Shown: positions 18,674-26,857 of the stretch, one piece after another
How the letters are laid out: each line of letters opens with the position of its first letter
How positions within the stretch are numbered: the first letter of the stretch is position 1
IMG/VR virus record: IMGVR_UViG_3300035661_000182
Span: 1-36,100 of that record
DNA: 36,100 nt
Strand: one strand, 5' to 3'
Origin: a virus
Made by a program: the position numbers and the translations under genes
The notes under the pieces: generated by a model
What the model was told of the DNA's origin: nothing
What the model saw: only the letters and a program-made list of their open reading frames with translations
The model's database searches: none

Positions 18674-18686
18674 CGAGGACTTAAAA

Positions 18687-19682
18687 ATGAAAATTCTTGT
18701 ACCATATGTCTCCTGTGTTTGTTCAGAAGATGAATTCAAAGATGTAGTCGGATCCTATTCAACCATCTATGTAACGACTTCTGATGGGTTTCTAAAACAT
18801 CAAAACCTGGTAGGTGGTCGTAGTGTCCGCCTGAAAATCCCAAGCCTACCGGCAGAAGCAGTTGGTGACGGAGACAAATTAAAAGAGGAACTGAACTTCT
18901 TACCAGATGGCAAAATCCCAAAGTCTATTCTCCATCAAATCACCAAGTTTTTTAAAGAAGTAATTACTCATAAGAAGGCTGAATATGAAGCCCACTGTTT
19001 TGTCTTATGGACAAAAGAAAAGGGGTATCATGTCTCGGTCCCGAAACAGACGGTATCAAAGGCGGCAGTATCTTTTTCGTATGATGCAAGCACTCTACCA
19101 TCAGGCAGTATTATTGTCTTAGACATGCACTCCCATAATACAATGAGTAGCTTCTTTAGTGGTACAGACAATAATAATGATAAAGGCTGTATCTATTATT
19201 CAGGAGTAATTGGTAATCTGGACAAGGAGCCTACCATGGTGTTCCGGTTCAACTTCCGTGAACTTAACTATCCAGTACAAGTTGATGAGATCTTTGAGAT
19301 ACCCTCTTTGGACATAGTACAAATCGATCCTACCTGGCTAGATCAAATTTCTGTTCCGGAGCCACATAATTATCCCCCCAAATACGGACAGATCACTCCT
19401 TTTTATGACCAGGAAAGCTCTAAGCTGTATGGCTTTCAAGAGGATGATTATATTATCCCTCCCGTAGATTTTGATAATGGTGGTAGACGTAGACGACTGG
19501 AAGACATTGATCCCGTAGGACTAGGGGATGATGACTATGAATATATAATCGGAGATGCCCTTGATTTTGTAATGGACAATCATCACAATGATGAAAATCT
19601 AAAACTTATTATTAATGAAGCCTATCAGAATCTGACAGAAAATGGCAGAAGACACTATGCGACCAACGGATTTATAGGATAA
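18687..19682 (+). CDS. JAB/JAMM metallopeptidase, PRTRC protein A-like
   Basis: Product of 331 residues. His148-Ser-His150, seven residues, Ser158, two residues and Asp161 give an exact JAMM motif H-x-H-x7-S-x2-D, preceded by a beta-hairpin 'GSIIVLDMHSH'. The upstream Glu that polarises water is probably Glu99 or Glu101 in 'KKAEYEAHCF'. In this family the enzyme removes or trims ubiquitin-like modifiers by cleaving isopeptide or C-terminal bonds. The C-terminal 120 residues form an acidic extension with a short basic run ('GGRRRRLE'), perhaps for binding partners. It lies between E2- and E1-like genes. A start with AGGAC-type site at 18675 fits the ATG at 18687. Confidence 0.85.
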   Translation: MKILVPYVSCVCSEDEFKDVVGSYSTIYVTTSDGFLKHQNLVGGRSVRLKIPSLPAEAVGDGDKLKEELNFLPDGKIPKSILHQITKFFKEVITHKKAEYEAHCFVLWTKEKGYHVSVPKQTVSKAAVSFSYDASTLPSGSIIVLDMHSHNTMSSFFSGTDNNNDKGCIYYSGVIGNLDKEPTMVFRFNFRELNYPVQVDEIFEIPSLDIVQIDPTWLDQISVPEPHNYPPKYGQITPFYDQESSKLYGFQEDDYIIPPVDFDNGGRRRRLEDIDPVGLGDDDYEYIIGDALDFVMDNHHNDENLKLIINEAYQNLTENGRRHYATNGFIG

Positions 19683-19689
19683 ATAAGAA

Positions 19690-20577
19690 ATGATATATAA
19701 CACTTCAAGCCTATTTCCTAACAAAGTATACATACATGGATGTGGTGGAACTGGTTCTAGACTGGTTCCATTGGTGGCTCAGTTTCTTAAAAGTCTGCCA
19801 CATGTAATTAATCCGGAGATTGTCCTTTTTGATTTTGACACTGTAGAGGCTAAAAATTTAAGTAGACAAAATTTTGTGACTTCTGACGTCGGTAAATATA
19901 AGTCAGAGGTATTAGCTGCTCGGTATGCCAAAGCCTATGATATTAATATTAAGGCAGAGACTACCTCAATTACAGATTCACAGTCTAATACTATGGAGTA
20001 TGGTGAAGTAGCATTACACATACTATGTGTAGACTCGGTATCCTCTAGGAAAGATATTCAGGCATGGATTTCCGCCAATTCAGTGGTAGGCATAATCATA
20101 GATACTGGTAATGGAGATAATTATGGCCAGGTAAAAGTAATGGGGACTAGTAGTCCAAGTGCATGTCAAGCCTCTGGAGAAATCTTGGAAAAACTTATAA
20201 GTAATAAGAGTGTCCCCTTTAGTGTTAGAGTACCTTCTCTGTATATGGATGTAGACTATTTTAATCAGATGGTTGAGACTACTTCTACGGCCAGCTGCGC
20301 TGACCTGGATCAGACTATGGCTATTAATGTTTTGGTTGCGGCCACGGCTTTTTCTGTGGTACAAAATATCTACTATGCCAAAGATATTGATTACCACAGA
20401 ATTGACATCGGGTTAGACTCTGGGTGTATTTATAGGCATACAGATTTTAAATACTTGAGAGAATTAGTAAGTCAAGACTCCTGGCAGAGCGGTTATACCC
20501 TTCCCGGATCAAATATTGATACTCTGATGAAAATAGCTTCTATAGAATTTGATAAGGCTATTTTGTTGGCGGCCTAA
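19690..20577 (+). CDS. E1-like ThiF-family adenylating enzyme (PRTRC ThiF)
   Basis: Product of 295 residues. The Rossmann P-loop 'GCGGTGSR' (residues 17-24), the acid loop 'FDFDTVEAKNLSRQNF' (47-62, with Asp48, Asn56, Arg59 and Gln60 in the ATP site) and Lys69/Lys71 match the E1/ThiF/MoeB adenylation fold. Cys203 in 'SCADLDQT' is the candidate thioester residue and is followed by a helix ('MAINVLVA') as in PRTRC ThiF proteins. It would adenylate the Gly-terminated modifier encoded at 16795-16992. There is no separate FAD- or rhodanese-type domain. It is the last gene of the operon and a terminator follows 12 bases downstream. Confidence 0.85.
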   Translation: MIYNTSSLFPNKVYIHGCGGTGSRLVPLVAQFLKSLPHVINPEIVLFDFDTVEAKNLSRQNFVTSDVGKYKSEVLAARYAKAYDINIKAETTSITDSQSNTMEYGEVALHILCVDSVSSRKDIQAWISANSVVGIIIDTGNGDNYGQVKVMGTSSPSACQASGEILEKLISNKSVPFSVRVPSLYMDVDYFNQMVETTSTASCADLDQTMAINVLVAATAFSVVQNIYYAKDIDYHRIDIGLDSGCIYRHTDFKYLRELVSQDSWQSGYTLPGSNIDTLMKIASIEFDKAILLAA

Positions 20578-20589
20578 GAAAAAATCCCT

Positions 20590-20619
20590 AATCCCGGAAA
20601 ATACTTTCGGGATTTTTTT
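20590..20619. terminator. Terminator between converging operons
   Basis: Stem AATCCCG/CGGGATT (20590-20596 with 20608-20614) followed by a T run on the plus strand. On the other strand an A-tract lies at 20577-20584, so it may work in both directions. It separates the ubiquitin-like operon from the minus-strand operon that ends at 20618. Confidence 0.7.
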
Positions 20620-21022
20620 AGCCTAGACGCTCTCTGGAAGAGGAGTCTGCTGTGTCAATTATTTTAAATGTACCGAGAATAGAACTATCTTGTCTTATAA
20701 TAGACATTACTCCGGTTACTTTATTCCAAGTCCAACTGCCTATGGCCTCATCTTCTATATTTCTAAGGAAGCTATAGACATCACGGGTTACAACATTGAA
20801 CCTAGTTTGAATGGCTCCTTGAATGTACACGGTATAGGCACCAGAAGCATTGGAGTTAAAAGACATAGAATATAACCCATTGCTCAAGTCCCTAAAAGTT
20901 ACTGTTTCAGGTGTCAGGACACCATCTACAAAAATTCTAAGATCTGGGAAACTAGTAAGACCTGAAATTAATCCTTGACTGGGAAATACTATGGTAATGG
21001 GTTGACCTAACATGTATTCCAT
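20618..21022 (-). CDS. Unknown phage protein (134 aa)
   Basis: Product of 134 residues, with a beta-rich start ('GLYSMSFNSNASGAYTVYIQ') and an end ('IGSWTWNKVTGVMSIIRQDS', then 'GTFKIIDTADSSSRERLG') that resembles small structural proteins found in many phage tail or capsid operons. The exact family is not recognised. The stop overlaps the terminator. It is the last gene of the minus-strand operon and starts at the base where the next upstream gene stops. Confidence 0.55.
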   Translation of the reverse strand: MEYMLGQPITIVFPSQGLISGLTSFPDLRIFVDGVLTPETVTFRDLSNGLYSMSFNSNASGAYTVYIQGAIQTRFNVVTRDVYSFLRNIEDEAIGSWTWNKVTGVMSIIRQDSSILGTFKIIDTADSSSRERLG

Positions 21023-21555
21023 TATTTTTGCTCATCCATCATATGTTTAGAGTAGGCCTTAATTGCCAAGTCCCGGTTTGAAACATCTGTCTTATCTTGT
21101 GTCTCCGGAAAGTTGGTTATCCAACCCAAGGGTACCCCAGAGAGTTGGCTTGGTATGTGGGAAAATCCATCTTGGACCAAAATGTTGGCCAAGGTTTTTT
21201 TTACCCCAAGAGAAAAGTCAGAGACTTTAACCGGTTCGTCAATAAGTTCATTGACCTGGTCAATGGCATATATTGCCTCCAAGGTAGAGGGGACGGGCAG
21301 GAAATCGAAGTCGGCCACATTATTATTAATAACCTCTACACCATGTAGAAATACCATAGGATCTTCAAAAAATAGGTCGGGGTCATGAGCCAATACCCTT
21401 AACAAAGAGATTTTGTCTCTGGCCAAAGGGTCTAGGACAACATCCAAGGTAAGAGAAATGGTTTCCGTCTCAAGGTTTTCCCAAAGACCCTCACCAAATA
21501 TACGGTCCAGGTTATCTCTAATATCCTTTAAGGAGGCTAATCCAAGGTCAGACAT
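21022..21555 (-). CDS. Unknown phage protein (177 aa)
   Basis: Product of 177 residues, overlapping the upstream gene by 8 bases and adjoining the downstream one. Mostly helical, acidic ('LFFEDPMVFLHGVEVINNNV'), without Cys or an enzymatic motif. Not recognised. Its place in a run of four small genes downstream of a DNA ligase makes a virion accessory role possible. Confidence 0.55.
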   Translation of the reverse strand: MSDLGLASLKDIRDNLDRIFGEGLWENLETETISLTLDVVLDPLARDKISLLRVLAHDPDLFFEDPMVFLHGVEVINNNVADFDFLPVPSTLEAIYAIDQVNELIDEPVKVSDFSLGVKKTLANILVQDGFSHIPSQLSGVPLGWITNFPETQDKTDVSNRDLAIKAYSKHMMDEQK

Positions 21556-22405
21556 TTAATACCTTTACCAAGACTGTCTGTAAATCTTTAGGTAGGGACT
21601 CGATAAGATACTTATTATTGACGGGGTCGTCATTCATACCTTCTGAGACAGAACTACCCAAGACTTGACCAATACGCTCTTTGCCAAATTTGGCAATAGT
21701 CTCGTATGGAATTTCTTTGTTTAAAAGCTTAATCTTTAATACTGACTTAAAGGCAGCTTCTTTTGTAATAAGGGCCTCTTTATAGAAGTTGAACCCAATA
21801 AGGTCTAGGCCTGCTCGTTTATCCAACTGGGTCACAGTCCGGCAGACTTGTCTAATTTGACTCTGGTCGTCTTCTCTTACATTGTCCAAAACCATACGGG
21901 CAATTTTGACAAAGTCTTGATCTTTGGTCTGATAGAAGCGGTTGGCTAAGGTCTTTACTGCGGCCTCTTTATTTAACCAACCCTTTACGGCATATAAGTC
22001 TACCATAGGATTATTATATAGGTTTAAATCCTGGTCAACAATTGCTTCGGCCAAAGAGGCTATTTTTTCTAAGCCCAAAGGATTGCCAACGCTGTCTTCA
22101 AATTCAATAATTAATTCATCGGCCTTTTGACTGGCCGTCTTTTCAAGCGATGGATTAAACTTTCTAGACATCGTGTCCAGTCTGTCTCTTACTTGATACA
22201 AAGAGGCTGCCTTGATAATCTTAGATTTAGTCTCTGGGGCAATATTTAGATTGGCCACCTTGGTCAAGTAATTCATACGTAGGTAGGAGGCGCAGACCGA
22301 GTCCTTATTATTTGTAGGGAACTCTTCTTCTATAGAAGCCTGTTTTACTAGTTCGGAGGCTTCTGGGATCAGTGTAAGGATCTCCTTTAAATTGTGTGCT
22401 AACAT
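21548..22405 (-). CDS. Unknown helical protein with about ten K-x-A type repeats
   Basis: Product of 285 residues, almost entirely helical. It carries a short motif of the form hydrophobic-x-K-x-A-S/A about ten times: 'LVKQAS' (19-24), 'LTKVAN' (47-52), 'IIKAAS' (63-68), 'LEKTAS' (87-92), 'LEKIAS' (112-117), 'LNKEAA' (144-149) and four more. The same pattern opens the nearby helicase ('KYLEKIA') and ends the phosphoesterase ('KYLEKLS'). The repeats could be protease cleavage or docking sites. The start is the ATG at 22405. Not recognised as a known family. Confidence 0.6.
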   Translation of the reverse strand: MLAHNLKEILTLIPEASELVKQASIEEEFPTNNKDSVCASYLRMNYLTKVANLNIAPETKSKIIKAASLYQVRDRLDTMSRKFNPSLEKTASQKADELIIEFEDSVGNPLGLEKIASLAEAIVDQDLNLYNNPMVDLYAVKGWLNKEAAVKTLANRFYQTKDQDFVKIARMVLDNVREDDQSQIRQVCRTVTQLDKRAGLDLIGFNFYKEALITKEAAFKSVLKIKLLNKEIPYETIAKFGKERIGQVLGSSVSEGMNDDPVNNKYLIESLPKDLQTVLVKVLNV

Positions 22406-22430
22406 CCTATATTTACCTTATTAATGAGGT

Positions 22431-22985
22431 TCATCCTCTATGTATCTCGCCATGTAATACATTGTTCATCAAACTCAGTTGAGAAATAATAGGGTTTGAA
22501 TTTACTGATTCTGGATTTAGTTTTCCAGTTGTATAATTGATACCAAGTACCGTCTCTGGGGAATTATTGGCCACCATATTGCTAAATCTTTGGTCATCCA
22601 TTCTTTTCATTTGCGAAAAGACTAAACTTTTAATAATACCTAGACTTGCCCCGATTCCAGCGGCATATGCAAGGTTAGTTGAATTAAACCCTTTTGGGCC
22701 TCTTACTAATGGACTCAGCAGTTTTGTCTTCTGACTGAGGCCAGATATGCCAGCAGACAGGACGGCTCCCGACAGCCCAGATTTAAGTGCCTGTATGGCT
22801 GTATTGGCGGCAGAGGTTTCTGGATTAGACCTCAAGGCCAAGCTATATTGCTTAATTACTTCTATTTTTGATGCCAGGGGCAGGTGTAGAAAAATAGGGT
22901 TATCCATTATTTTTCTAGGGTTCACTCCCTGATTTTTATAGGCCTGGATAATCTGCTCAATTATTTTTGATTCTAATTCTGTCAT
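22431..22985 (-). CDS. Unknown helical protein with Gly/Ala-rich hydrophobic segments
   Basis: Product of 184 residues. Residues about 64-85 ('IQALKSGLSGAVLSAGISGL') and 105-122 ('LAYAAGIGASLGIIKSLVFS') are hydrophobic and Gly/Ala-rich, like membrane-inserting or amphipathic helices. The N-terminal 60 residues are helical. Not recognised. It sits 10 bases downstream of the ligase gene. A virion-internal or membrane-associated role is a guess. Confidence 0.5.
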   Translation of the reverse strand: MTELESKIIEQIIQAYKNQGVNPRKIMDNPIFLHLPLASKIEVIKQYSLALRSNPETSAANTAIQALKSGLSGAVLSAGISGLSQKTKLLSPLVRGPKGFNSTNLAYAAGIGASLGIIKSLVFSQMKRMDDQRFSNMVANNSPETVLGINYTTGKLNPESVNSNPIISQLSLMNNVLHGEIHRG

Positions 22986-22994
22986 AGGACTATT

Positions 22995-23873
22995 TTAGCT
23001 CGGTATGGTATCAACTTCACCATCGGCATCCCCATTGAATACAGGGGAAGCAAGTCGGTTTACCTTAAGGCCGAAGGTCTTGACCTGAATAAGTTTACCA
23101 ATCCAGGCTGGTTTGTTTTTCCATATTTCTTTACGAAGATCATGACTTAGACCAGTGCCTACCGAGGCTACTTCTCTACCAGTAGAGTCCGATACAATCA
23201 AGGCCCCGGCTGATTCTTTTGGCCGCGTGTCTTGACCTACCTCCTGAGTGATTCCAGTCACTACCAAGTTATAAGTCTGACAGTGCTTTATTTTTATCCT
23301 AGGGTTATTAGTCTCGGGGGCGGTCATTGAGGTAATGATTACACCCTCTCTACCTTCACTGCGAGTAGAGTCAATAAGGTCAGCAATTCTACTGGGATTA
23401 GTTTCTACTGGTATAGCATATAATACATTTGGTTTATTATACTGGGTTTCCAGGGATTTCAAATATGAGATCTTCTGACCATAAGTAGGAAGGGCGGGGT
23501 GTATTACATCTAATAAGACTGCCCTAATTGGGCCTGTGGCAACTTGGGTGGCCATTGCCCTATCTGGTAGACTATTTAAAATTCCAGAGGCCTGAGGATG
23601 GGATTCTGGACCTGGGTGGTGGCCAGTATGGATAAGCTCGACCGAAAATACGTTTCCTCTAAAGTCTTCTGGGTAAGGACCAGACAGGTGAGGTAGGCTT
23701 GCCTGTCTTTCTGGGTAATTACCCTTAACCCCTTTACGACGACTGATAAACTTGGCTTCTCCATGGTTGTCTATTGCCAAAAAATAATGACCACCGTCCA
23801 GTTTGACCGATGCCGCCGGATTTTCCAAAGAGGTCCAGTCTTGTCCTTGTTTGTATTTGGCCCTAGTAAACAT
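22995..23873 (-). CDS. ATP-dependent DNA ligase
   Basis: Product of 292 residues. 'SVKLDGGHY' (residues 22-30) holds motif I K-x-D-G with Lys24 as the adenylated residue. 'VFSVELIHT' (around residue 75) fits motif III with its acidic residue, 'SEGREGVIIT' motif IV and 'RIKIKHCQTYNLVV' motif V with the paired Lys. The last 100 residues form an OB-fold-like domain ('GALIVSDSTGREVASVGTGL', 'IQVKTFG'). It is shorter than many phage ligases, near minimal size. It would seal nicks in phage DNA and probably works with the LigD-like phosphoesterase and helicase in the same operon. The start overlaps the end of the PAAR gene by one base. Confidence 0.8.
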   Translation of the reverse strand: MFTRAKYKQGQDWTSLENPAASVKLDGGHYFLAIDNHGEAKFISRRKGVKGNYPERQASLPHLSGPYPEDFRGNVFSVELIHTGHHPGPESHPQASGILNSLPDRAMATQVATGPIRAVLLDVIHPALPTYGQKISYLKSLETQYNKPNVLYAIPVETNPSRIADLIDSTRSEGREGVIITSMTAPETNNPRIKIKHCQTYNLVVTGITQEVGQDTRPKESAGALIVSDSTGREVASVGTGLSHDLRKEIWKNKPAWIGKLIQVKTFGLKVNRLASPVFNGDADGEVDTIPS

Positions 23874-24181
23874 TAGAAGGAGTCTCCCATAGGGCTACCA
23901 GTTATTGCAGTTCCGGTACCACCACCTATTACTTCAACAGTATCCCCTACCTTGATCAAAGGCAGTCCTTCTACGGTGCTATAAGGAGATCCAGTTATTG
24001 CTATAAAAGTATGATTACAATCAGTAATACCAGAGTCCCCAAGTCTGACTACCCCTATGTTGTCAGCAAAAACCACTTGACTTCCAGTAGTCCAAGTCCC
24101 GGTAAAACTTCTTGGGTGTCCAGTGGTACTTACTAGACATGTGCCGGTTACAATATCACCTATTCTACAAATTGAATTCAT
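23873..24181 (-). CDS. PAAR-repeat spike-tip protein
   Basis: About 102 residues from the ATG at 24181; an in-frame GTG at 24187 would add two residues and overlaps the helicase stop. 'VVRLGDSGITDCNHTFIAIT' and 'GSP' repeats are the PAAR-type motif, with its Cys/His pattern for a metal at the spike apex. Such proteins sharpen the central spike of contractile phage baseplates and T6SS. Its placement among DNA-repair genes, away from the baseplate cluster, is unusual but the motif is clear. The small size matches single-domain PAAR caps. Confidence 0.75.
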   Translation of the reverse strand: MNSICRIGDIVTGTCLVSTTGHPRSFTGTWTTGSQVVFADNIGVVRLGDSGITDCNHTFIAITGSPYSTVEGLPLIKVGDTVEVIGGGTGTAITGSPMGDSF

Positions 24182-24183
24182 AG

Positions 24184-25755
24184 TCACCTATCATATAGTT
24201 TATTCATCTGATCTGACAGACTTTGTTTGTGGGCTGCATTATGCATCATATAGGTATCAATACTATTACTCCTAGACTTGCCAAGGATTCCATCGGGGAA
24301 GACTGAGTTATATCTTTCAATTTCTACTACCCGATCTTTCTCTGGTAAATCTTTATGAGAATCATATCTAATAGATCTACCCATTACCTGTTTAATCTTA
24401 GACTCATTCCAGTGATTTTCCAGGATCTGAAGCTTCCTGGTTTTTAAAAGGTTAAGTCCTTCGGCACCAGAACTAGAAATCAATAAGACCGGTACCTTGC
24501 CAGTATTATACTCTTCTTCCATTGCGCTTTTTTGATTTTTGTTCAAAGAACCGGTAAATATATTATGTGGTATCTTTCTTTTGGTCAATTCTCTTGAGTA
24601 GTCATTAAGGCCAGCCTCCAGGAAATTGGAGTAGACCACTCCACGGAATTCCTTGTTTGTCCGGTAGTCTTTTTCCAGACTATCTACTGCGGCCTTAATC
24701 TTGGGAGTAGGATCTTCGTAATTAGGCAGGTACTTCCTGGTAGAATTAGAGATTTGTCTAATGTTAGAACTAAAGGCCTGTATCTGGGCAGAGTCTTTTT
24801 TATCTAAAGGCATACCAGCCCGGATTTTAATCTTGAGGTGCCAAGGTAGACTATCTTCCGAATACTTATAAAGACGGTGCTGAAGGGCACTCATCTTGAC
24901 GTCTATGACCTTCTCTTCTTTGCGGGCAAAATGCTTGGCCGACTCTGGGTCTTCGCTGCTGTTGTAGTAGTCAGAATATTTATTGACCACTGAGGCCAGC
25001 TCTTTTTTATTTTTAATATTGGAGACTTCTTTTGGCGGGGCACCAAAGATACGTTGTAGAATAGGGGCCGAGACCATCTTTTTATCAACATACCTTTCGT
25101 CAAAGGCTTGCTTTCCCTCAGGCATAACCTTGCTACCAGCGGCCAAGTTTACCATGGCCCCGATATCAGAAACATTATTGTAGTCAGGAGTGGCCGAGGC
25201 CAACAGTCTTTTGTCAGAGTCTTTAAAAAGCTCAGAAATAACGGAGTGTCTTTTGGTTCCTATATTGCGGAGCTTCTGGGCTTCATCAGCAATAGCCAAG
25301 GCATACTTATTTTTTGAAAGCTTGTCAGAGTCAATGACGGCCTTTTCATAAGACAGTACATCCAATCTGTCCCGGTCTAGCTTAATATTGTGTTTTAAGA
25401 TCTCTTTGTCGACGTTATTAGTCAGACTGGCCGGGGCCACTAGTAAGGCCCTTTTGTTGGGATTGGCCTCTAAAGCTCTCTGGGCGGCAACTAAAAAGAC
25501 TCTAGTTTTACCACTACCAGTAGAATGGTTGAGAATTACTCCGCCTGTGTCATCCATCTTCTTCAAGGCTTTTTCCTGTCTAGGAGAAAGGTCGGCAGCA
25601 GCCTTGTCTAAACCCATTACTTTAGCGGGAATTTTAAAGGTGTCAGCAGCCCTCAGACTTTTAAATTTCAAGGCTCCAGCCTTTAAGACTGAAGGCTTTA
25701 AGGGATGAGTAAGACCCATTAAGTCCAAGGCTATTTTTTCTAGGTACTTATTCAT
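24184..25755 (-). CDS. SF2 helicase / Snf2-like ATPase
   Basis: About 523 residues if started at the ATG at 25755, which overlaps the PhoH stop by 8 bases; a longer open frame begins at 25797 but would overlap PhoH by 50 bases. Motifs: Q-like 'LSPRQEKALKKM' (56-67), Walker A 'STGSGKT' (78-84), motif II 'DEAQ' (157-160), motif III 'LLASATP', and C-terminal 'QVMGRSIRYDSH' (motif VI with Arg finger), preceded by 'SSSGAEGLNLL' (motif V). This places it near Snf2/Res-type translocases. It likely unwinds or remodels DNA during phage replication or recombination. The N-terminus 'MNKYLEKIALDL' carries the short K-x-A-type motif seen in neighbours. Confidence 0.85.
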   Translation of the reverse strand: MNKYLEKIALDLMGLTHPLKPSVLKAGALKFKSLRAADTFKIPAKVMGLDKAAADLSPRQEKALKKMDDTGGVILNHSTGSGKTRVFLVAAQRALEANPNKRALLVAPASLTNNVDKEILKHNIKLDRDRLDVLSYEKAVIDSDKLSKNKYALAIADEAQKLRNIGTKRHSVISELFKDSDKRLLASATPDYNNVSDIGAMVNLAAGSKVMPEGKQAFDERYVDKKMVSAPILQRIFGAPPKEVSNIKNKKELASVVNKYSDYYNSSEDPESAKHFARKEEKVIDVKMSALQHRLYKYSEDSLPWHLKIKIRAGMPLDKKDSAQIQAFSSNIRQISNSTRKYLPNYEDPTPKIKAAVDSLEKDYRTNKEFRGVVYSNFLEAGLNDYSRELTKRKIPHNIFTGSLNKNQKSAMEEEYNTGKVPVLLISSSGAEGLNLLKTRKLQILENHWNESKIKQVMGRSIRYDSHKDLPEKDRVVEIERYNSVFPDGILGKSRSNSIDTYMMHNAAHKQSLSDQMNKLYDR

Positions 25756-26443
25756 AGCTGGAAACAATATCTCCACAAATACCAGACCGGACAACATCAG
25801 CAGCCGTAAAGGTAACTACCTTAACCTGAGGAATCCAGCCAATCTTTTCTATGGCATCATTTAATCCTGACTTGCCAGTCAGATCCCTTTGGCTTGAGTC
25901 ACCAGTAATAATCATTTTGCAGTTTTCTCCGATACGAGTAAGTATTAGTTTCATCTGTCCGGGAGTAATATTCTGAGCTTCATCCACAAGGACGACACAA
26001 TCCTTAAAAGTCCTACCTCTAAGGAAGGCAATCGGGGCACCTTCAATCTTACCAACCTTAAGCATATAATCTGTCTGGCTCTTGCCCAGCCGTTCGTATA
26101 GGATTTCCTTAATTGGGAAAATATAAGGGGCATACTTCTCTTCCAATTCCCCGGGTATAAATCCAAGGTCCTCCTGGGCCCCTACTGCTGGTCGAATGAT
26201 CAGTAACTTGCTGAATTCCCCGTTACGAATCATATCGGCAGCCATGGAGGCTGCAATAAAGCTTTTACCAGACCCGGCAGAGCCGGTACCAAAGATTACC
26301 TTACCCGTCTTGATTGCTTTGATGTATCTATCCTGGTTTGCCGTCTTAGGTCTTATCGGTTCAGGCTCTCTATGATATGCCTGTTCTGGTAGTGAATAGG
26401 GTGACTCTCTCAAGGAGGTTTTTGGTCTTCTGGATTTACGCAT
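25748..26443 (-). CDS. phoH: PhoH-like ATPase
   Basis: Product of 231 residues. 'GTGSAGSGKSF' is the Walker A loop, 'VVLVDEAQNITPGQMKL' Walker B with the PhoH-specific continuation, and 'MIITGDSSQRDL' the sensor-type motif. The spacer 'PAVGAQEDLGFIPGELEEKY' is diagnostic of the family. PhoH-like ATPases are common in phages; their role is not settled, with RNA helicase/ATPase activity suggested. Overlaps with the phosphoesterase upstream (8 bases) and the helicase downstream (8 bases) show they are one operon. Confidence 0.85.
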   Translation of the reverse strand: MRKSRRPKTSLRESPYSLPEQAYHREPEPIRPKTANQDRYIKAIKTGKVIFGTGSAGSGKSFIAASMAADMIRNGEFSKLLIIRPAVGAQEDLGFIPGELEEKYAPYIFPIKEILYERLGKSQTDYMLKVGKIEGAPIAFLRGRTFKDCVVLVDEAQNITPGQMKLILTRIGENCKMIITGDSSQRDLTGKSGLNDAIEKIGWIPQVKVVTFTAADVVRSGICGDIVSSYE

Positions 26444-26840
26444 AGTGAGATAGCTTCTCTAAGTATTTATTAGGCATATTTTTAAACAGCCAGGCCGTTT
26501 CTCCGTAGGCTGGTATCTTCTTCAACAAAAATCTAGACCCATCTTTGACATTCAAAGTATAAGTATCCTTACCGTGGTCTTCCATAGTAGCCTTTCTTAC
26601 AAACTGGAGCTCTGTAGTACCAGCTCCGTAGTTACCCTTGGGAATTACCAGATTCTCTGTAAGAGCATAAGAGGCAGTATGAACCGGTTGTTCCCATAAG
26701 ACAATGGATTTCCCTGGGTCGGGCATTTCTTTTTTAGTGGCCCAAGACAAGGCCTTGTCACCAATTACAATTCGGTAGTCGTAGTGTCTACCGGCCCTGT
26801 CGGCCTGGTGAAGTTGTCGGGTAAGCAATACATCAGTCAT
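26436..26840 (-). CDS. Stand-alone LigD-type 3'-phosphoesterase
   Basis: Product of 134 residues. 'HQADRAGRHYDYRIVIGDK' followed by 'ALSWATKK' matches the DNA ligase D 3'-phosphoesterase domain (the 'LHyDfRLe....l.SwA.pk' pattern), with His and Asp for the Mn2+ site. 'IPKGNYGAGTTELQ' and a later 'RFLLKKIP' continue the family core. In bacterial LigD the domain cleans 3'-phosphate or ribonucleotide ends before sealing. Here it is a separate protein at the head of the operon that also encodes a ligase. It ends in 'NKYLEKLSHYA', like the start of the helicase. Confidence 0.8.
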   Translation of the reverse strand: MTDVLLTRQLHQADRAGRHYDYRIVIGDKALSWATKKEMPDPGKSIVLWEQPVHTASYALTENLVIPKGNYGAGTTELQFVRKATMEDHGKDTYTLNVKDGSRFLLKKIPAYGETAWLFKNMPNKYLEKLSHYA

Positions 26841-26857
26841 TGCATTATTTTAGTCTA

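Noticed and set aside
16795-20577. PRTRC ParB partition component
   Set aside because: No ParB-like protein is encoded in or near the operon, so it is not called a full plasmid-type PRTRC cassette.
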